Part shown: positions 24,339 through 36,603 of the stretch, in pieces
How positions within the stretch are numbered: position 1 is the stretch's first letter
How the letters are laid out: every line of letters begins with the position of its first letter
Source of the DNA: Macrotrachela quadricornifera
Taxonomy: Eukaryota; Rotifera; Eurotatoria; Philodinida; Philodinidae
Length of the DNA stretch: 64,000 nt
Direction: 5' to 3'
NCBI GenBank assembly: GCA_022393335.1
Contig: JAJEKB010021701.1
Location: forward strand, 599,850 to 663,849
Program-made: the position numbers and the translations under genes
The notes under the pieces: model-generated
Database searches by the model: none
What the model was told of the DNA's origin: nothing
Seen by the model: the letters and a program-made list of their open reading frames with translations, nothing else

Positions 24339-24876
24339 CTATATTCACCTTCTATATTTGATTGTTGTGTAATTTTTTCTCTTAGAGTCTACATTGTTAA
24401 TAAAACAATTTAAAATAATTTTTGAAATAAAATGCGTCATTTTTTAATAAAAGATTGTTTTTATCTCAGTTGACACCATGAAAATATGTAACTTATATTA
24501 TGATTACTTGTAGGGAATATCGTCATAAGCAAAGAAAACATTAAAAATCACCCTTATTTCTGCAACGAATTTGGAAAAGTTTTTGTTTTGTCTATTACAC
24601 TTTGCAAGTCGTTTCATGAATCTGCTAAATTCGTTTTCTTCAGATGAAAACAGAATCATTATTTTCTTTAACTAAACCTATGAAAAAAATAAAAATCTAA
24701 TATATCTGACATATCAAAAGCCATAAAATTAATCAATTTTGTTTGACAAATCTGATCGTGATTTATAGAAAATCTTGACAGCATATGCGAGATTACTGTA
24801 AAACGTCTAGATAGTCATAAAATATATGAAATACTAGAGAGAGTCTGTTCATACTGCGCGACTAATTTCTTCTTTA
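24339..24876. other. Intergenic region, GPCR upstream side
   Basis: AT-rich sequence that probably includes the GPCR promoter. No distinct feature is seen. Confidence 0.4.
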
Positions 24877-26275
24877 ATGTATGACTTTAGACATTTGACT
24901 TTTTATCCGATAGCAGAGCTACCGATACTCGATATTATGCATATAGTCCGAAGGCTTATGACCTCATACTCTTATATCGCACATATTTTTGTAGTCCGTG
25001 TAGTTTCATATTTTAGATTGTCCAGTAGACTTACTGGTCTAATTAAGGAATTACCTGTCAGGATGTGCAGAATATATTGGATTAAAAGAAACGATATCTA
25101 AACCCTTTACCTATCATAAGGCTGTACCACAAGGATCATGTATTGGTGGCCCAGTAGTTTTTATTGTCTACCATCATGATCTATTAAACAGTATTTCCTT
25201 ATTGCATTGGAAGCACCTATTTACGGATGATCTGTCAGTTATTATCTCTCCATCAGCTACATGGTCCTCTGATCAACTCCTACCAAATTTGGTGAAGCGA
25301 CTAGAGTGCGTTATAAATTCATTAATATGTTATACATCAATATGGAAACAACCTATCAATTTTCAAAAGATATACTGGACATTATTTCATAGACAAGTTA
25401 CATCGACAATTCCATTATAGTTTATAACTGGTATAGGGTATCTCCTGTTGCAAAAACTAGATATCTTGAAACCATATTGAATTCTAAACTTTCATTCTCA
25501 TCACATCTAGATTATATTAACTCAAAAATACGAAAAAATTTATCGGTATTAAAGCGCCTGGCATCTAGATGCACGCTGAGTGAAGATGTTGCTTATTGGT
25601 TTTGTAATGCTTATATTACACCTCACTATCAATCTATTTTAAATATATACACGATTTCGTCTAGATCAAGTCAAAACAAGTTAGAAGCACTAAATAGACA
25701 GATTTTCAGATCAATACACTATTAGCATGATGGAACCAACATAGAAATTTCTAACTTATGTAAGTATAAATCAATTGATGAGCTCACCCAAATTCACTGA
25801 TCAAAGCTCATAAGTACAATCCTCTGAACTAACCCTTCGATGATCGACAACTTTCTTCAACATAAAATGTACCTGTTATATATACGGGAATATTATAATA
25901 ATCCGGTGTTGTTGAAAGAAAAAAGAACAACGGTCAATAGAGGTAGAACGAGTAATAAAATCATCTGCTTATTCGACGAACCTAAAATTTTCTTGTTTGA
26001 TTCTACTTTCTGCTTCTGATTATATTGTTGTACTTGTCTTCTTATTTTTCTATTCTCTCCTTCAGTTGTAAAAACTTTGTAATTTACTGTTATTTAAAAT
26101 TTTAAAATTGTCTGTGGTACTTATAGCAAATGTGTAATTTAATGGTTTTTTTTTCTCTTCTCTTTTTCTTCTTATTCTTGTTACAGGGACGATGTTTGTC
26201 TATAATACGGAAGCATGGAGACGTACCACACACTTCTTGATTAAAATAAAGCATTAGAATAATAATAATATAGCC
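24877..26275 (+). pseudogene. Decayed non-LTR retrotransposon (LINE), reverse transcriptase 3' part
   Basis: Frames broken by stops and shifts together encode the palm and thumb of a reverse transcriptase. 25088-25420 contains AVPQGSCIGGPVVF (the QGS motif) and the catalytic-box equivalent FTDDLS in place of YADD. 25430-25725, in another frame, holds the conserved SKLSFSSHLDYI region with KIRKNL and VLKRLASR that follows RT in such elements. Downstream is a non-coding tail to about 26270 ending in an AATAATAATAATA run, the type of 3' end used by some non-LTR clades. The 5' half, including any endonuclease, is missing. The element is dead. Confidence 0.75.
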
Positions 26276-26574
26276 TTATATTTCTTGTAACCCTATTCCT
26301 TTATTATCGTACATCTTTGAGACCTATAAGTACCTCCATATAATAGTCCTTGGCGCTTTCCTCTTATAGCCGTTTTTTGGCCATTAACTTGGTACAAACA
26401 GACAGATAAACTGAGACTGAATATTATATATATAGATTTCAAAATGCTTTTCTTTTATTAATGTGATTAGAAGCTATACAAGAATAAAAGAAAATTCTCG
26501 ATTATTCTCATATTATGTTCGTACTGTTCTTAATTATCATTAGTTTTCTTTTATTAAGTTAATTTAACGGATGA

Positions 26575-27540
26575 CGTAGCATAAATGAAGCTCTTAGTAT
26601 TTTGCATGTTTTTCATCTATAGCTCAATAAAGAAAAAAACTTGTTATATAAAAAGATTTCTTATTAAGTTCTCTACAAAACATATAGATTTTTATTATCT
26701 CAAATAGTTTTCTTGATTTTGTGACACGTGATGCAATTGATTTGTACAAGAAATAAAACTTTCAAACAAAAAATTTTTACTAACATTAGCATATTCCAAA
26801 ATTGCTGTACTATAGAGAAATGTGACTTAGTAGATTTTGTAGACGAGTGCTTGATCTACATGACAGTATATAGTCGAATTCTTAAATATATTTGAATACT
26901 ATGAAAAGATCTCGATAGAACAATGCATACGATATTCATATGAAAAAATGGTATCCTCTGTTTTTGGTATAAATACCCTGCATAATATTCTCTCGAAATT
27001 TTTTCATAATGTTCGAATGTATTTGAGAAGCATCCTAAAGCGTTTTGTAGAACAAACTTTCCTCTACAAAATTAACTATTTTGTATCTCCGAAATACAGC
27101 GGTTGTGAGATATGCTAATCGACTCTTTATGCTTATTGATCAGTAAAAACGGCATTTCAAAGTTGTTTAGTATTTTGGTTATAACATCGTCACTCGTCAA
27201 TGAAGTTCAAAATTTTTTTCACTAAAGTAATTGGTAAAAATAGTTCTATAAAAAAATTTTAGGCGAAAGAAAAGGTTTCTGAGTACTTTCCGCTTTTTTA
27301 GTTGACTTCACATAAAACTATCTACTGGAAAGTTTTTGTTTGAAAGTTGTATTTGTTGGATACATCGATTGCATCACATATCACAAAATAATGGAAATTA
27401 TTTGAGATAATAAAAATCTATATGTTTTGTAGAGAACTTAATAAGATATCTTTTTATATAACAAGTTTTTTTTTCTATAGTGAGTTACAGATGAAAAACA
27501 TGCAAAATACGATGGGGTTCATTTAATCTGCATCAGTCAT
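26575..27540. repeat. Large imperfect foldback (inverted) repeat
   Basis: The arm at about 26575-26795 is repeated in inverse orientation at about 27335-27540. Long shared blocks include ACTTGTTATATAAAAAGAT, TTAAGTTCTCTACAAAACA and TATTTTGCATGTTTTTCATC. The spacer of about 540 bp has no coding content. This is probably a foldback-type or MITE-like element; no target duplication is resolved. Confidence 0.8.
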
Positions 27541-28878
27541 AAAATTTTTAAACAATAACGTTGCACGATAAAAACAACATATCACAATTAAAATAATGAT
27601 GAGAATAGTATTAAATATGCTTCTATTAATATTTCCAAATGTTCCTATAGATTAGAATAATAATGCGGGTCACGATAATCTTAAGATAATTTGCGTATAG
27701 ATTACATCATTTTATTATGTTCGTGCTTAGTTTTGTCTTTATTGATGGATAATTCGGAAGTTTCCAGAAAAATGTCGCTTCATTTTTCACAAGATACAAC
27801 AGCTTTTGTAAAAATAAAAAATATTTATTATCTTTTCTTTGAGAAATAGTCTTGTCCTTTAGTGACAATAAAATGTGCTCTGTAAAAGGCATTACAATGA
27901 TAATAGAAAACATTCCAGTATTTTTCGAATATCTCCTATGCATTGCATTATATATTGCTAGTCTATAAACCTGGTAGAAAATATTATAGCATTGCTAAAA
28001 GATCGAGTCTCTCCTACAGTCATTGTGTGTTGCTTTTACAGCTGTACTACATTTCCGCATCATCTAAAGATGTGACCATTACTCAATAATAAAACATTCT
28101 AAAAGTGTCTTGAAGATACAATTAGATAACGTTTTCAATGTAAATTTTTCAGAGGTATTTTTTATTTGTCCAGAACACATTTTAGTGTGATTGATGAAAA
28201 GTTAGGCGATTTCTTCCGAAGATTTTCGAATCATCCATTATTTTATTCAGCATTTATATATTTTAACATTTCTCTTATTAATATCTTCTATCGATTACGT
28301 AGTTTCTAGTGTATTACTATTAATGTTTAATTATATGTGTTTCATATTGCCGAAAAGCATGTTATGTATAATAATTGACTATAAAACTGAATCGACGCAA
28401 AAGTCAGAAAACCAATTTTGTACAAAAAAAAAGTATTTACCTGAGCCGAGAGTTATCCTATTCTTTTTGTATATAATAGGAATGCAAATGTTTCCGAGTT
28501 TTATCGTTTCACAGAAGAATATCCAAATGTAATTGAATTGAGTGCAATTTTTTCGTCTTTTTTTGTATTTTCTAGAAGAAGTAGTTTCTATCTACAAGAC
28601 GACTTGTTGCGTGTCACTTTTTGATTTTTTTAAAAATGTTCATGGAGATGTTCTACGCTTTTTTTTATACGACCTTGTAAAGTAGAGCGTATTCATGCAT
28701 CAAAAATTGCCGCTACACAAAATAAACACGTCGTAGGAGCAAATTATGCATTTACTAAAACTAATCTTTATATATTCTAAATCGAGGGCAAGGGAATGAA
28801 AACGCGCTCTGAACAGGCAAACTCGCTGTAAATAAGCAAACAAACATGTTTCGATCGTTTGATTCTAAATGCTACCTA
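27541..28878. other. Non-coding AT-rich region
   Basis: Short open stretches at 27707-27943 (-) and 28323-28532 (+) have no domain-like pattern. Nothing else is supported. Confidence 0.4.
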
Positions 28879-28972
28879 GGGATAGACCAGTTCCAGCTCA
28901 AATCCATTCATAAAAGCTGTTCAAAAAGCTCCTGTGAACGAAACTGAGCTGGAACTGTTCTACCCTAATGCT
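28879..28972. repeat. Short inverted-repeat element (MITE-like)
   Basis: CAGTTCCAGCTCA near 28889 is mirrored by TGAGCTGGAACTG near 28946, with related GGG and CCC ends on the outside, giving about a 94-bp unit. The target duplication is unclear. Confidence 0.5.
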
Positions 28973-31900
28973 ATTTGGTGTCCCGAGCGACAAGTGACAT
29001 TCAATATGAAACGAATGGAACGTGTTCTTCTGATTGTTTACAGCGCATTGTTCGAACGCGTTCTCTTGTTCAAAATGTATTTTCCAACCGTTTGCCTCGA
29101 CATCCATAGTTTTATGCTGCAGGAATATTCAGTAAAATATATTTATTTAAAGACACATTATCAATCTACATTAACTTAGTGTTGCATAAAATGAACATGT
29201 TCAAAGCTTGAAATTATTCTACCATATAATATGTGTAATAGAATGTATTGGATGGAACAAAATAAATTAAATGGTTTCTAACTTTGATATTTCTCCTCTA
29301 TTATCCCATTAATTAAAATATTTTTTTTATTAATAGATAGCGCCTTAAATTCTGCACAAAACCATATGTGTTTAAAACGAAAAACTATTTCAGTTATATT
29401 TGGAAAGAGACAAAAAATAAAGATATAAAAAAAGCTGTAAAAACTAATTGAATAGGTATAATGGACGATAGTGTTTTCCATCATATTTTTTCATTACTTT
29501 GTCCTATTAAAAAAAAGCAAATTGCACTCAAAAACTGCAGTATGAAAAGCTTTACAATTTAGAAAAGACAACTTATTTCATACCTGCATCTTTTGTTTTC
29601 AAAATGGACAACATTTTGAGCGATCAAATTTCAACTATATGGAAACGATTATTGTATTTTTTAAAAAAGATAAATTCATCTTTTAATATAATTTGTTTTT
29701 TTTTTTAATAGGACTAAATAATGAAAACAATATGATGAAAAGCGCGGTCATTCGTAATGCGCATTCCATTAGTTTTTGCAGTTACTCCTATATCTATCCA
29801 GCCATATATAGTTTTGTGTAGAATTTATAAGGCACTATCTTTTGCTAAAAAGAAAGTATCTTAATCAAAGGAGTAATAGAGAAAAAATATCAATAATACA
29901 GGTAATCTAATTTATTCTGTGCCGTTCATTAGTTTGATTACGTTAACTTTCTGAACTATGTTGCTAACTATCTAATTTTTAGTAGAAAATTCTTCTTAGT
30001 TTTAGATTTTTGCTTTAAGTTAGTCTGTTTTTCAAATGTGTTCACTCATATGGTTTTTTTATCATAGGAATCTAGAAAAAATAGTGGATTATTACACCAA
30101 ATTTGTCATGACACATCTTTAACAATAGTCGCTTCTATTTCTTTTACCGTTCTTCGATTTTTAAAATAATGATCATTTTTAACTAAACTGTTGAACAATG
30201 TCATTCTTTGTCAATTGATTTTAGCTTTGTTATCTAATTTCTTCTGTTAAATTATTAACTTTCACCGATTAAGAGATTACAAAAAAAAAATGCAAAGAAA
30301 ATTAGTTTTTAATAAATCAATTGGCTTAGAAAGAAAATTATGCATCTATTTTTATGTTCGCATGTGTCTATCAAGTGGATAAAATACAATAAAATATATA
30401 TTTATTAGGCGTGCATTAGTATTTTATCTATATAACAAACATAATATTGAATAATCGAAGCATATAAATCAAGCATGCATCTCTGAATATTCACATATAG
30501 TATATTAAACTAACTTAGTAGTATACAGTATAAGAGTTTTTTTCATCCAAAAGAGAAACTATTCTAGGGTATACGCTCTAATAAATACAAAAAAATTCAG
30601 ATAGAATAAGAAGATATAAATGCTTATGTTATAAATGTTAAGTGATGAAAAAAATGAACTACAGATGATTTCATTTTATAACAAGGTCATAATTCTCTGG
30701 TTTGATATGTGAATATTTAATTAAAAAAAAAGGAAAAAAAAATTAAATTTAAAAACTAAGAAGGGACACATGATATCATGATCTAATTGCTCGAAGAATA
30801 AACGACAAAAATAAAAGTATAATAAGATTAAATGTCATATTATTTATAATTATAAATTGTAAATAGATGGAGGAAGGTAGCTTCTCTTAGTTTATCATGA
30901 CGTTTTTAATAATTTATTTAAATAAATAATAACAAATGTCAATAGAAACACAAAACAATTTAATTTATCTTTATTCAGATAAGTTTTCTTCACTTTTCTA
31001 TAGCAGAAATATCAGGTAAATGCTTCGTATATTTTTGATAAAATTGAAAAAAATCTTATTAAACGGGAAGACTATTTATTGATGAATGTATGGTTCTGTC
31101 GATTTTATGACAATGAAAATAGAAGATTGTAGTAAAATTTCAATTTTTTATGATGCTATTTAATTCTTTAGAAGTTCGAAATCATCTATAGATGTATTTT
31201 ACTGGAATGTGAGAATTTTTTCATTTAATTCAAATTCTTTAATCTTTTTAATTGTGACATTTTTTTACGTTCTGTATGTCATCTTGTCTATGATATGCAC
31301 AATGAAAAGGGTTAAAAAAAACATCTGAATACTACGAGTTTCTATCTTTATATTGAGATCTAAACATTAAAATCTATTGATAAACAACGAATAAGACATT
31401 TCGATCGACAGAAAAATCAAATCATATGAGAACAAGTCTATTTATGTCTTTACTAGTCTCGATTGTATTTGAATAACTTTAGAAAGTATTTGAACACTTT
31501 ATCGAGTGAAATTGGTATTCTATGGTTAGTTTCTTAATAGTGAGTTTTATATGATATTTAATTATTTGTCGTGGTATTATTATAAATAGATAATGCTGAC
31601 GTGACTCGAGAAAGACATGTTTGTCACATCATGCAAATTTTGATTTCCTGATTATTTCTGCCATGCTCTGTGAAATGAAAAATTAAAATTCTCATTCTAT
31701 ACGTGACATTTTACGTCATACTTCAAAAGAAAGAAAATTATAAAAGAATATGTGCACTGGATCATTATATGCTTCTTTTTTTTATAGAATAAAAGATAAA
31801 TAAAGTTAATAATATACATTTTAATAATCTTCTTTGTTTAATAAATTTGAAGAATATTTCATAACTAATTATTATAAAATGTTGATCATTTCCGTGATTC

Positions 31901-33116
31901 GACAATATGAAAATATTCAAATCATCATGCATTATATTTTCAATTGTTTTGTTTTTATAAATCTTGAATATTTATTGGACGAATACAAATGTGTAATTGT
32001 TTTTTTTTTCTTTGTTCTCTTATCCAAAGTATGTGGACTGAATAATAACTGAATCACTTCAATTCGTCATCTTGTTTACTAATTTCTTTCATCAAACATA
32101 ATAAATTATGTTTAACTGATTTCTATAATATAACAACTAATACTGGTTATATTGATAGTTCAAAAATAGAGAAAACATTTTTTATTGAAAGGATATGAAA
32201 CAAATGAAAATCTTCATTATTTCAGATGATATATTGGTATCGTTGTAGATTAGAAAATATTGATAAATAAACACTTTACTAAACTGTTTATACATGTTAT
32301 GTGTTTCTAATTGTTATTTAAATAGTGTAAAATAATGCACCATTTTCGTAACGCTTAACAACATCTTTAGAAGAAATGCATATAAATTTGAATAAAATTT
32401 ATGTGTCAAATTGCAGTTTTTGTATACTCCATCGTATATCACAATCTCTTAATAATTAGAATAAAAATAATATTTAAAAGTATTGTAAAACTTAAATATT
32501 CAAAAATTAGTTCAACATTTTCGATGATTAAATAAATATGAAATTAGTAAATTTGAACATTTAAAACCAACATCAGATTATACAATAACATTAATTACCA
32601 TTGAAGTCAATAATATCTACCACAAATACATCATTTTCTTGCATAAAATTATCGACTGAAATTTATTAAAACATAAAATTCATGTATTTACTAGACATTT
32701 AATTGGTAATCAAATAATTCGATCAATACATTAACAAGTATATTTAATTAAATTGTTTTTATTTTTTATATAGTTATGTTTTACTTTAGTTTATTCATGT
32801 TTATGAGCATCTTACATTAAATCAATTAATATCTTTGAAATAGATGAAAATTTTGCATGTGCGATTCTATAATCTGATTGAGTTATTTTAGAGAGAACAT
32901 TGTTATTAATTAATTGGAATAAAATAGCAGTTGAAAATGGTATCTCATAAGATTCTTCTTATATATGAAAAATATATTAATAGAAAAAACACAAATGAGC
33001 TTAAATCTTTTCGAGATGATCATATGTATATTAAATATAAAAAACAAAACTGCTGATAAAATCAGTATTGCGCATTACTATATTTATTCTAGTTGAAATG
33101 TAATAATGACTCATGT
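28973..33116. other. Long AT-rich intergenic desert
   Basis: Over 4 kb without a supported gene, repeat array or RNA gene. Scattered short open frames look random. Confidence 0.5.
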
Positions 33117-33172
33117 ATACTAACAATGGAACGTCGTGTATTGATCAAAAGCTTTCTTAACCATGTCTTGGC

Positions 33173-33380
33173 CAGGGCTCTCGATGTGGGAGGGGATGGG
33201 GTGGGCTAGCCCCTCCCACTTTTTACACCATGTCTGCGAAAATTTTGAGTTATCTCTCAAAAACTGTCTGGCAAATTTTAGCAGTATGATATTCACCTGG
33301 TTTTTCTCGCAGACAGTCTGTGTTTGGGTGTCTGGCAAACTTTTTGCCCCTCCCACCTCCAAAAACTATCGAGAGCCTTG
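33173..33380. mobile_element. 208-bp hAT-type MITE nested in the left TIR
   Basis: The element runs CAGGGCTCTCGAT ... ATCGAGAGCCTTG, with 13-bp TIRs differing at one position. It is flanked by the 8-bp duplication GTCTTGGC (33165-33172 and 33381-33388). The other TIR of the host transposon (around 35840-35860) preserves the uninterrupted target, so the insertion and its duplication are read directly. The CAGGG ends and 8-bp duplication are hAT hallmarks. Confidence 0.92.
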
Positions 33381-33859
33381 GTCTTGGCCAAACTATCAGT
33401 CTCGCTGAGAAACTAACAAGTTTAAAATATTACATCCCCATAGCTAGCCTGGACTGAGATAATCGATTTTTAAAATATACACAGTTTTGGTATGTAAACA
33501 TAATATTATGGAAACTATTCACATCCAATGTTTTACATAATTATTAAGTTTTCCAGAAAGTATATTTTTGAAATCTTGTTGAAATTTATCGATCAGATTA
33601 TGATCACCTAGATTTACCTCCTTTGGGGAATTTACTAGTACCAAAGTAAGGGAAAAATATTTGTATTATATTTCAAAAATGAAATGTATATGAGATATCT
33701 AAAGATTAAATGCATTAATGCATGACTTTATGGATTAGTAAGTTATTTCTTTGTGATTGGTGGAACGAAATCACCATCAAGTGTGCATTTAAAAAAACTC
33801 TCTCTTTTATTCTATATCACCACTATATAATTTAAGAGAGGTCTTTTTGATCGAAAAAA

Positions 33860-35501
33860 ATGAATTTAGTTAACATCGCAAAGCATCTTCTTTATTTGAC
33901 GAAAAGAGAATTTTCCGATGAAGATTCAAGAACAAATGCTGATGAAATTACTGCGTCAGAGCAATTATTTGAAGTTTTAAAGTCATTTAAAGACAGTCAC
34001 TTTAGTGAACTCAATGTATATCAAAGTCTCGACTTCGATGATGAATAAGATGAAATAACTGATGAAGAAGACAGTACTGATGAAACAGAAACTATCGATG
34101 ATATTGATGGTTTTAATGAAAACCAACAATTGAATATTTACAATCATTTTACGTTAGAGGAAATGGAAGAAATAATTGAATGGGTTGATCAACATCCGAA
34201 TTATAAGTTTACCACTATTGAACATAGATTTCAAAAAGTCAAACATCCCTATTATATTGCAAGATTTCGAGAATATGTTAAAAAGAATGGCACAAGATTT
34301 GAGAAACTCGAAAAAATCAAGCAATTTATGTGGGATGAATTTTATGTGAAACGAGCTATTGAAAAAGAAGCTGTTCATGATACTGATTTAGAACTGTTTG
34401 CAATTCAAAAAGCACGAGAATTAGGATGGAATAATTTTAAAGCTGGTGAAACTTTTCTTACGAAGTTCAAGAAAGAAAATCGAATTTCATCGCGGAGATA
34501 CAACAAAATTGTTACTCGAGTCTCGTCAACCAGAAAAGTTTGCAGCTTGGAAGGTATTTATACTTATTCGAAGTTTTGATATAATTGTCTTAATATACAA
34601 TATATCTGTGTTTTTTTAGATGCTCAAAATTGGATAAAAACTCAAAAAAACAATTATCTTCAATTACTCTCCTGATCAAATATTGAACAGCGATCATTGC
34701 TCATTTCAACAAGAATATATTCCTCCAAGAACTCTCTCCTTCATGGATGAACGAACAACAGAGGTGGCTGTTAAAAAGAAAAATAATGTCACGCCCTCTT
34801 ACACGGTACAGCCTATAACATCAGGTGCTGGTCAATTATTAGACAAATTCTTACTCATTCTACGAGAGAAAGAGAATGAGTTTGGTGTAAGAGTGCAAAA
34901 GAATTTAGATGTGCCACCAAATGTCGTAGTACAAGCTTCAAAATCTGGAAAAAGCAGCGATGAGAAACATCGCATCTTCTTAAATGAAGATCTACGGCCT
35001 TTGTTTGGTAGGAAATTCCTTCTTTTTCTTGATTGTTGGAGAACTCAAGCTGATCTAACAAAATTTAGAGCAGTGTTTCCCAATCAAAACAGTGAACTAT
35101 TAATTTTTCCTGAAGGATCACCTGGTCATATTCAATCACAAGATTTGTCTTTATTTCGTTCATGGAGATATTTTCATAAGAAAATAGAACATTATATTCA
35201 TATTAACAGAACAGAAATGACCATTACTGATCGTCAATATTTTATAAATATGCATTCTGTTCTTCACAATCAACTATCTGCTCCGCAATTTCAAAATCTT
35301 ATTAAGTCTGGATTTGTACAAGCTAAAATAATCAACGAAACAATTGGTAAAATTGAGAAACCCAAGGATATTTGCTTTAAATTTTATGACCTTTATTGTT
35401 CGACTATTAACTGTAACGAGCGAACGCTCTTAACATGTGGCTGGTGCAACGAAAACTTTTGCAGTTATCATTTGATTGAAGATATTCATCTCCACTTATA
35501 G
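33860..35501 (+). pseudogene. pogo/Tc5-like transposase pseudogene
   Basis: The reading starts at the ATG at 33860. An in-frame TAA lies at 34046-34048. The frame then continues as an acidic linker and a CENP-B-type helix-turn-helix (around 34380-34520, GWNNFKAGETFLTKFKKE). A 71-bp intron follows (donor about 34549, acceptor about 34619). A frameshift near 34650 then moves reading into the frame open to 35501. That part holds a DDE core: LLFLDCW with the second acidic residue and a third-Asp region SPGHIQSQDLSLFRSW, followed by a cysteine-containing tail (CGWCNENFC). The layout fits pogo/Tigger/Tc5 transposases. One stop and one shift make it non-functional. Confidence 0.8.
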
Positions 35502-35894
35502 TATTCTATTGTTTTCATATAAAATAAAATCAAAAGCACTAATAACCTACGAGCTTTTAGAGAAAATTGATGACTTTCCCTCACTTTGGTACTAGTAAAT
35601 TCACCACAGGAGGTAAATCTAGGTGATCATAATCTGATCGATAAATTTCAACAAGATTTCAAAAATATACTTTCTGGAAAACTTAATAATTATGTAAAAC
35701 ATTGGATGTGAATAGTTTCCATAATATTATGTTTACATACCAAAACTGTGTATATTTTAAAAATCGATTATCTCAGTCCAGGCTAGCTATGGGGATGTAA
35801 TATTTTAAACTTGTTAGTTTCTCAGTGAGACTGATAGTTTGGCCAAGACATGGTTAAGAAAGCTTTTGATCAATACACGACGTTCCATTGTTAG

Positions 35895-36603
35895 ATATTT
35901 CCCTTCTGTTTAAGTTGTTCAGGCATATTCTCCTCTTCTTCATATATTATTTCTGGAATGTTTAATACTTCCTAGCTCATTTATATATGTATAATCATCA
36001 TTTCTCCAATAAAGTTAGTTCAGTATTGATCTAACAGATCAATCACATTCCTTTACAGTCAAGCTAAATGAAGTATTGATAAACATTACAACATAGAGTA
36101 TCTTGACGAGACAGATACCCAAATAAAATAAATGAAGCAATGGATCTAAGAGAGACAATTAAATTATATATGTTGTATGAAAAAACAAAACATTGACGAT
36201 ATGTGTAAAACTTATTTTTGCGGGATATAGAAACGTAATACTTCCCGAAAATTATATTTTTTAAAATTACGAAGAAAATAAAAAGTGGACGTAGAACAAG
36301 TAGTATTTTTTTTTGGAGACAGTCAACATGTTAAACTACAAAATATATCGGATCAAATTATTTTCTCCCAATTTTATTGGTATATTAGCATTGAATAGCA
36401 TTTTGTGAAAATATAGATCTCCATTTTTCTAAGCATTTTTTTTTCTTTGATCTATTTCACACATTTTAGCTACCGTCACTGTTATTTTAAAAGGATGTTA
36501 TCAGTAAATGATGATGCATAGATAAAGAAAAATTTAAAAGGTATGAAAAACACATACATTTATCACCGCTCTACGAGTAACAAAAATAAACGAAGCTATC
36601 AAA
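35895..36603. other. Intergenic region upstream of the NHL gene
   Basis: AT-rich sequence, no supported feature. Confidence 0.4.

Larger units (their letters stand above)
33120..35894 (+). mobile_element. pogo/Tc5-like DNA transposon with long TIRs, inactive
   Basis: The ends CTAACAATGGAACG (33120) and its reverse complement ending at 35894 begin TIRs of about 320 bp. The left arm runs to about 33655, interrupted by a nested MITE; the right arm begins near 35573. The arms are nearly identical, including the CACCTAGATTTACCTCC block. ATA flanks both ends (33117-33119 and 35895-35897). The interior encodes a decayed DDE transposase with a CENP-B-like helix-turn-helix. Long near-identical arms suggest a fairly recent arrival despite the coding damage. 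Confidence 0.85.

Noticed and set aside
33120..33408. Open frames around 33120-33408
   Set aside because: They run through the nested MITE and TIR and are chance readings.
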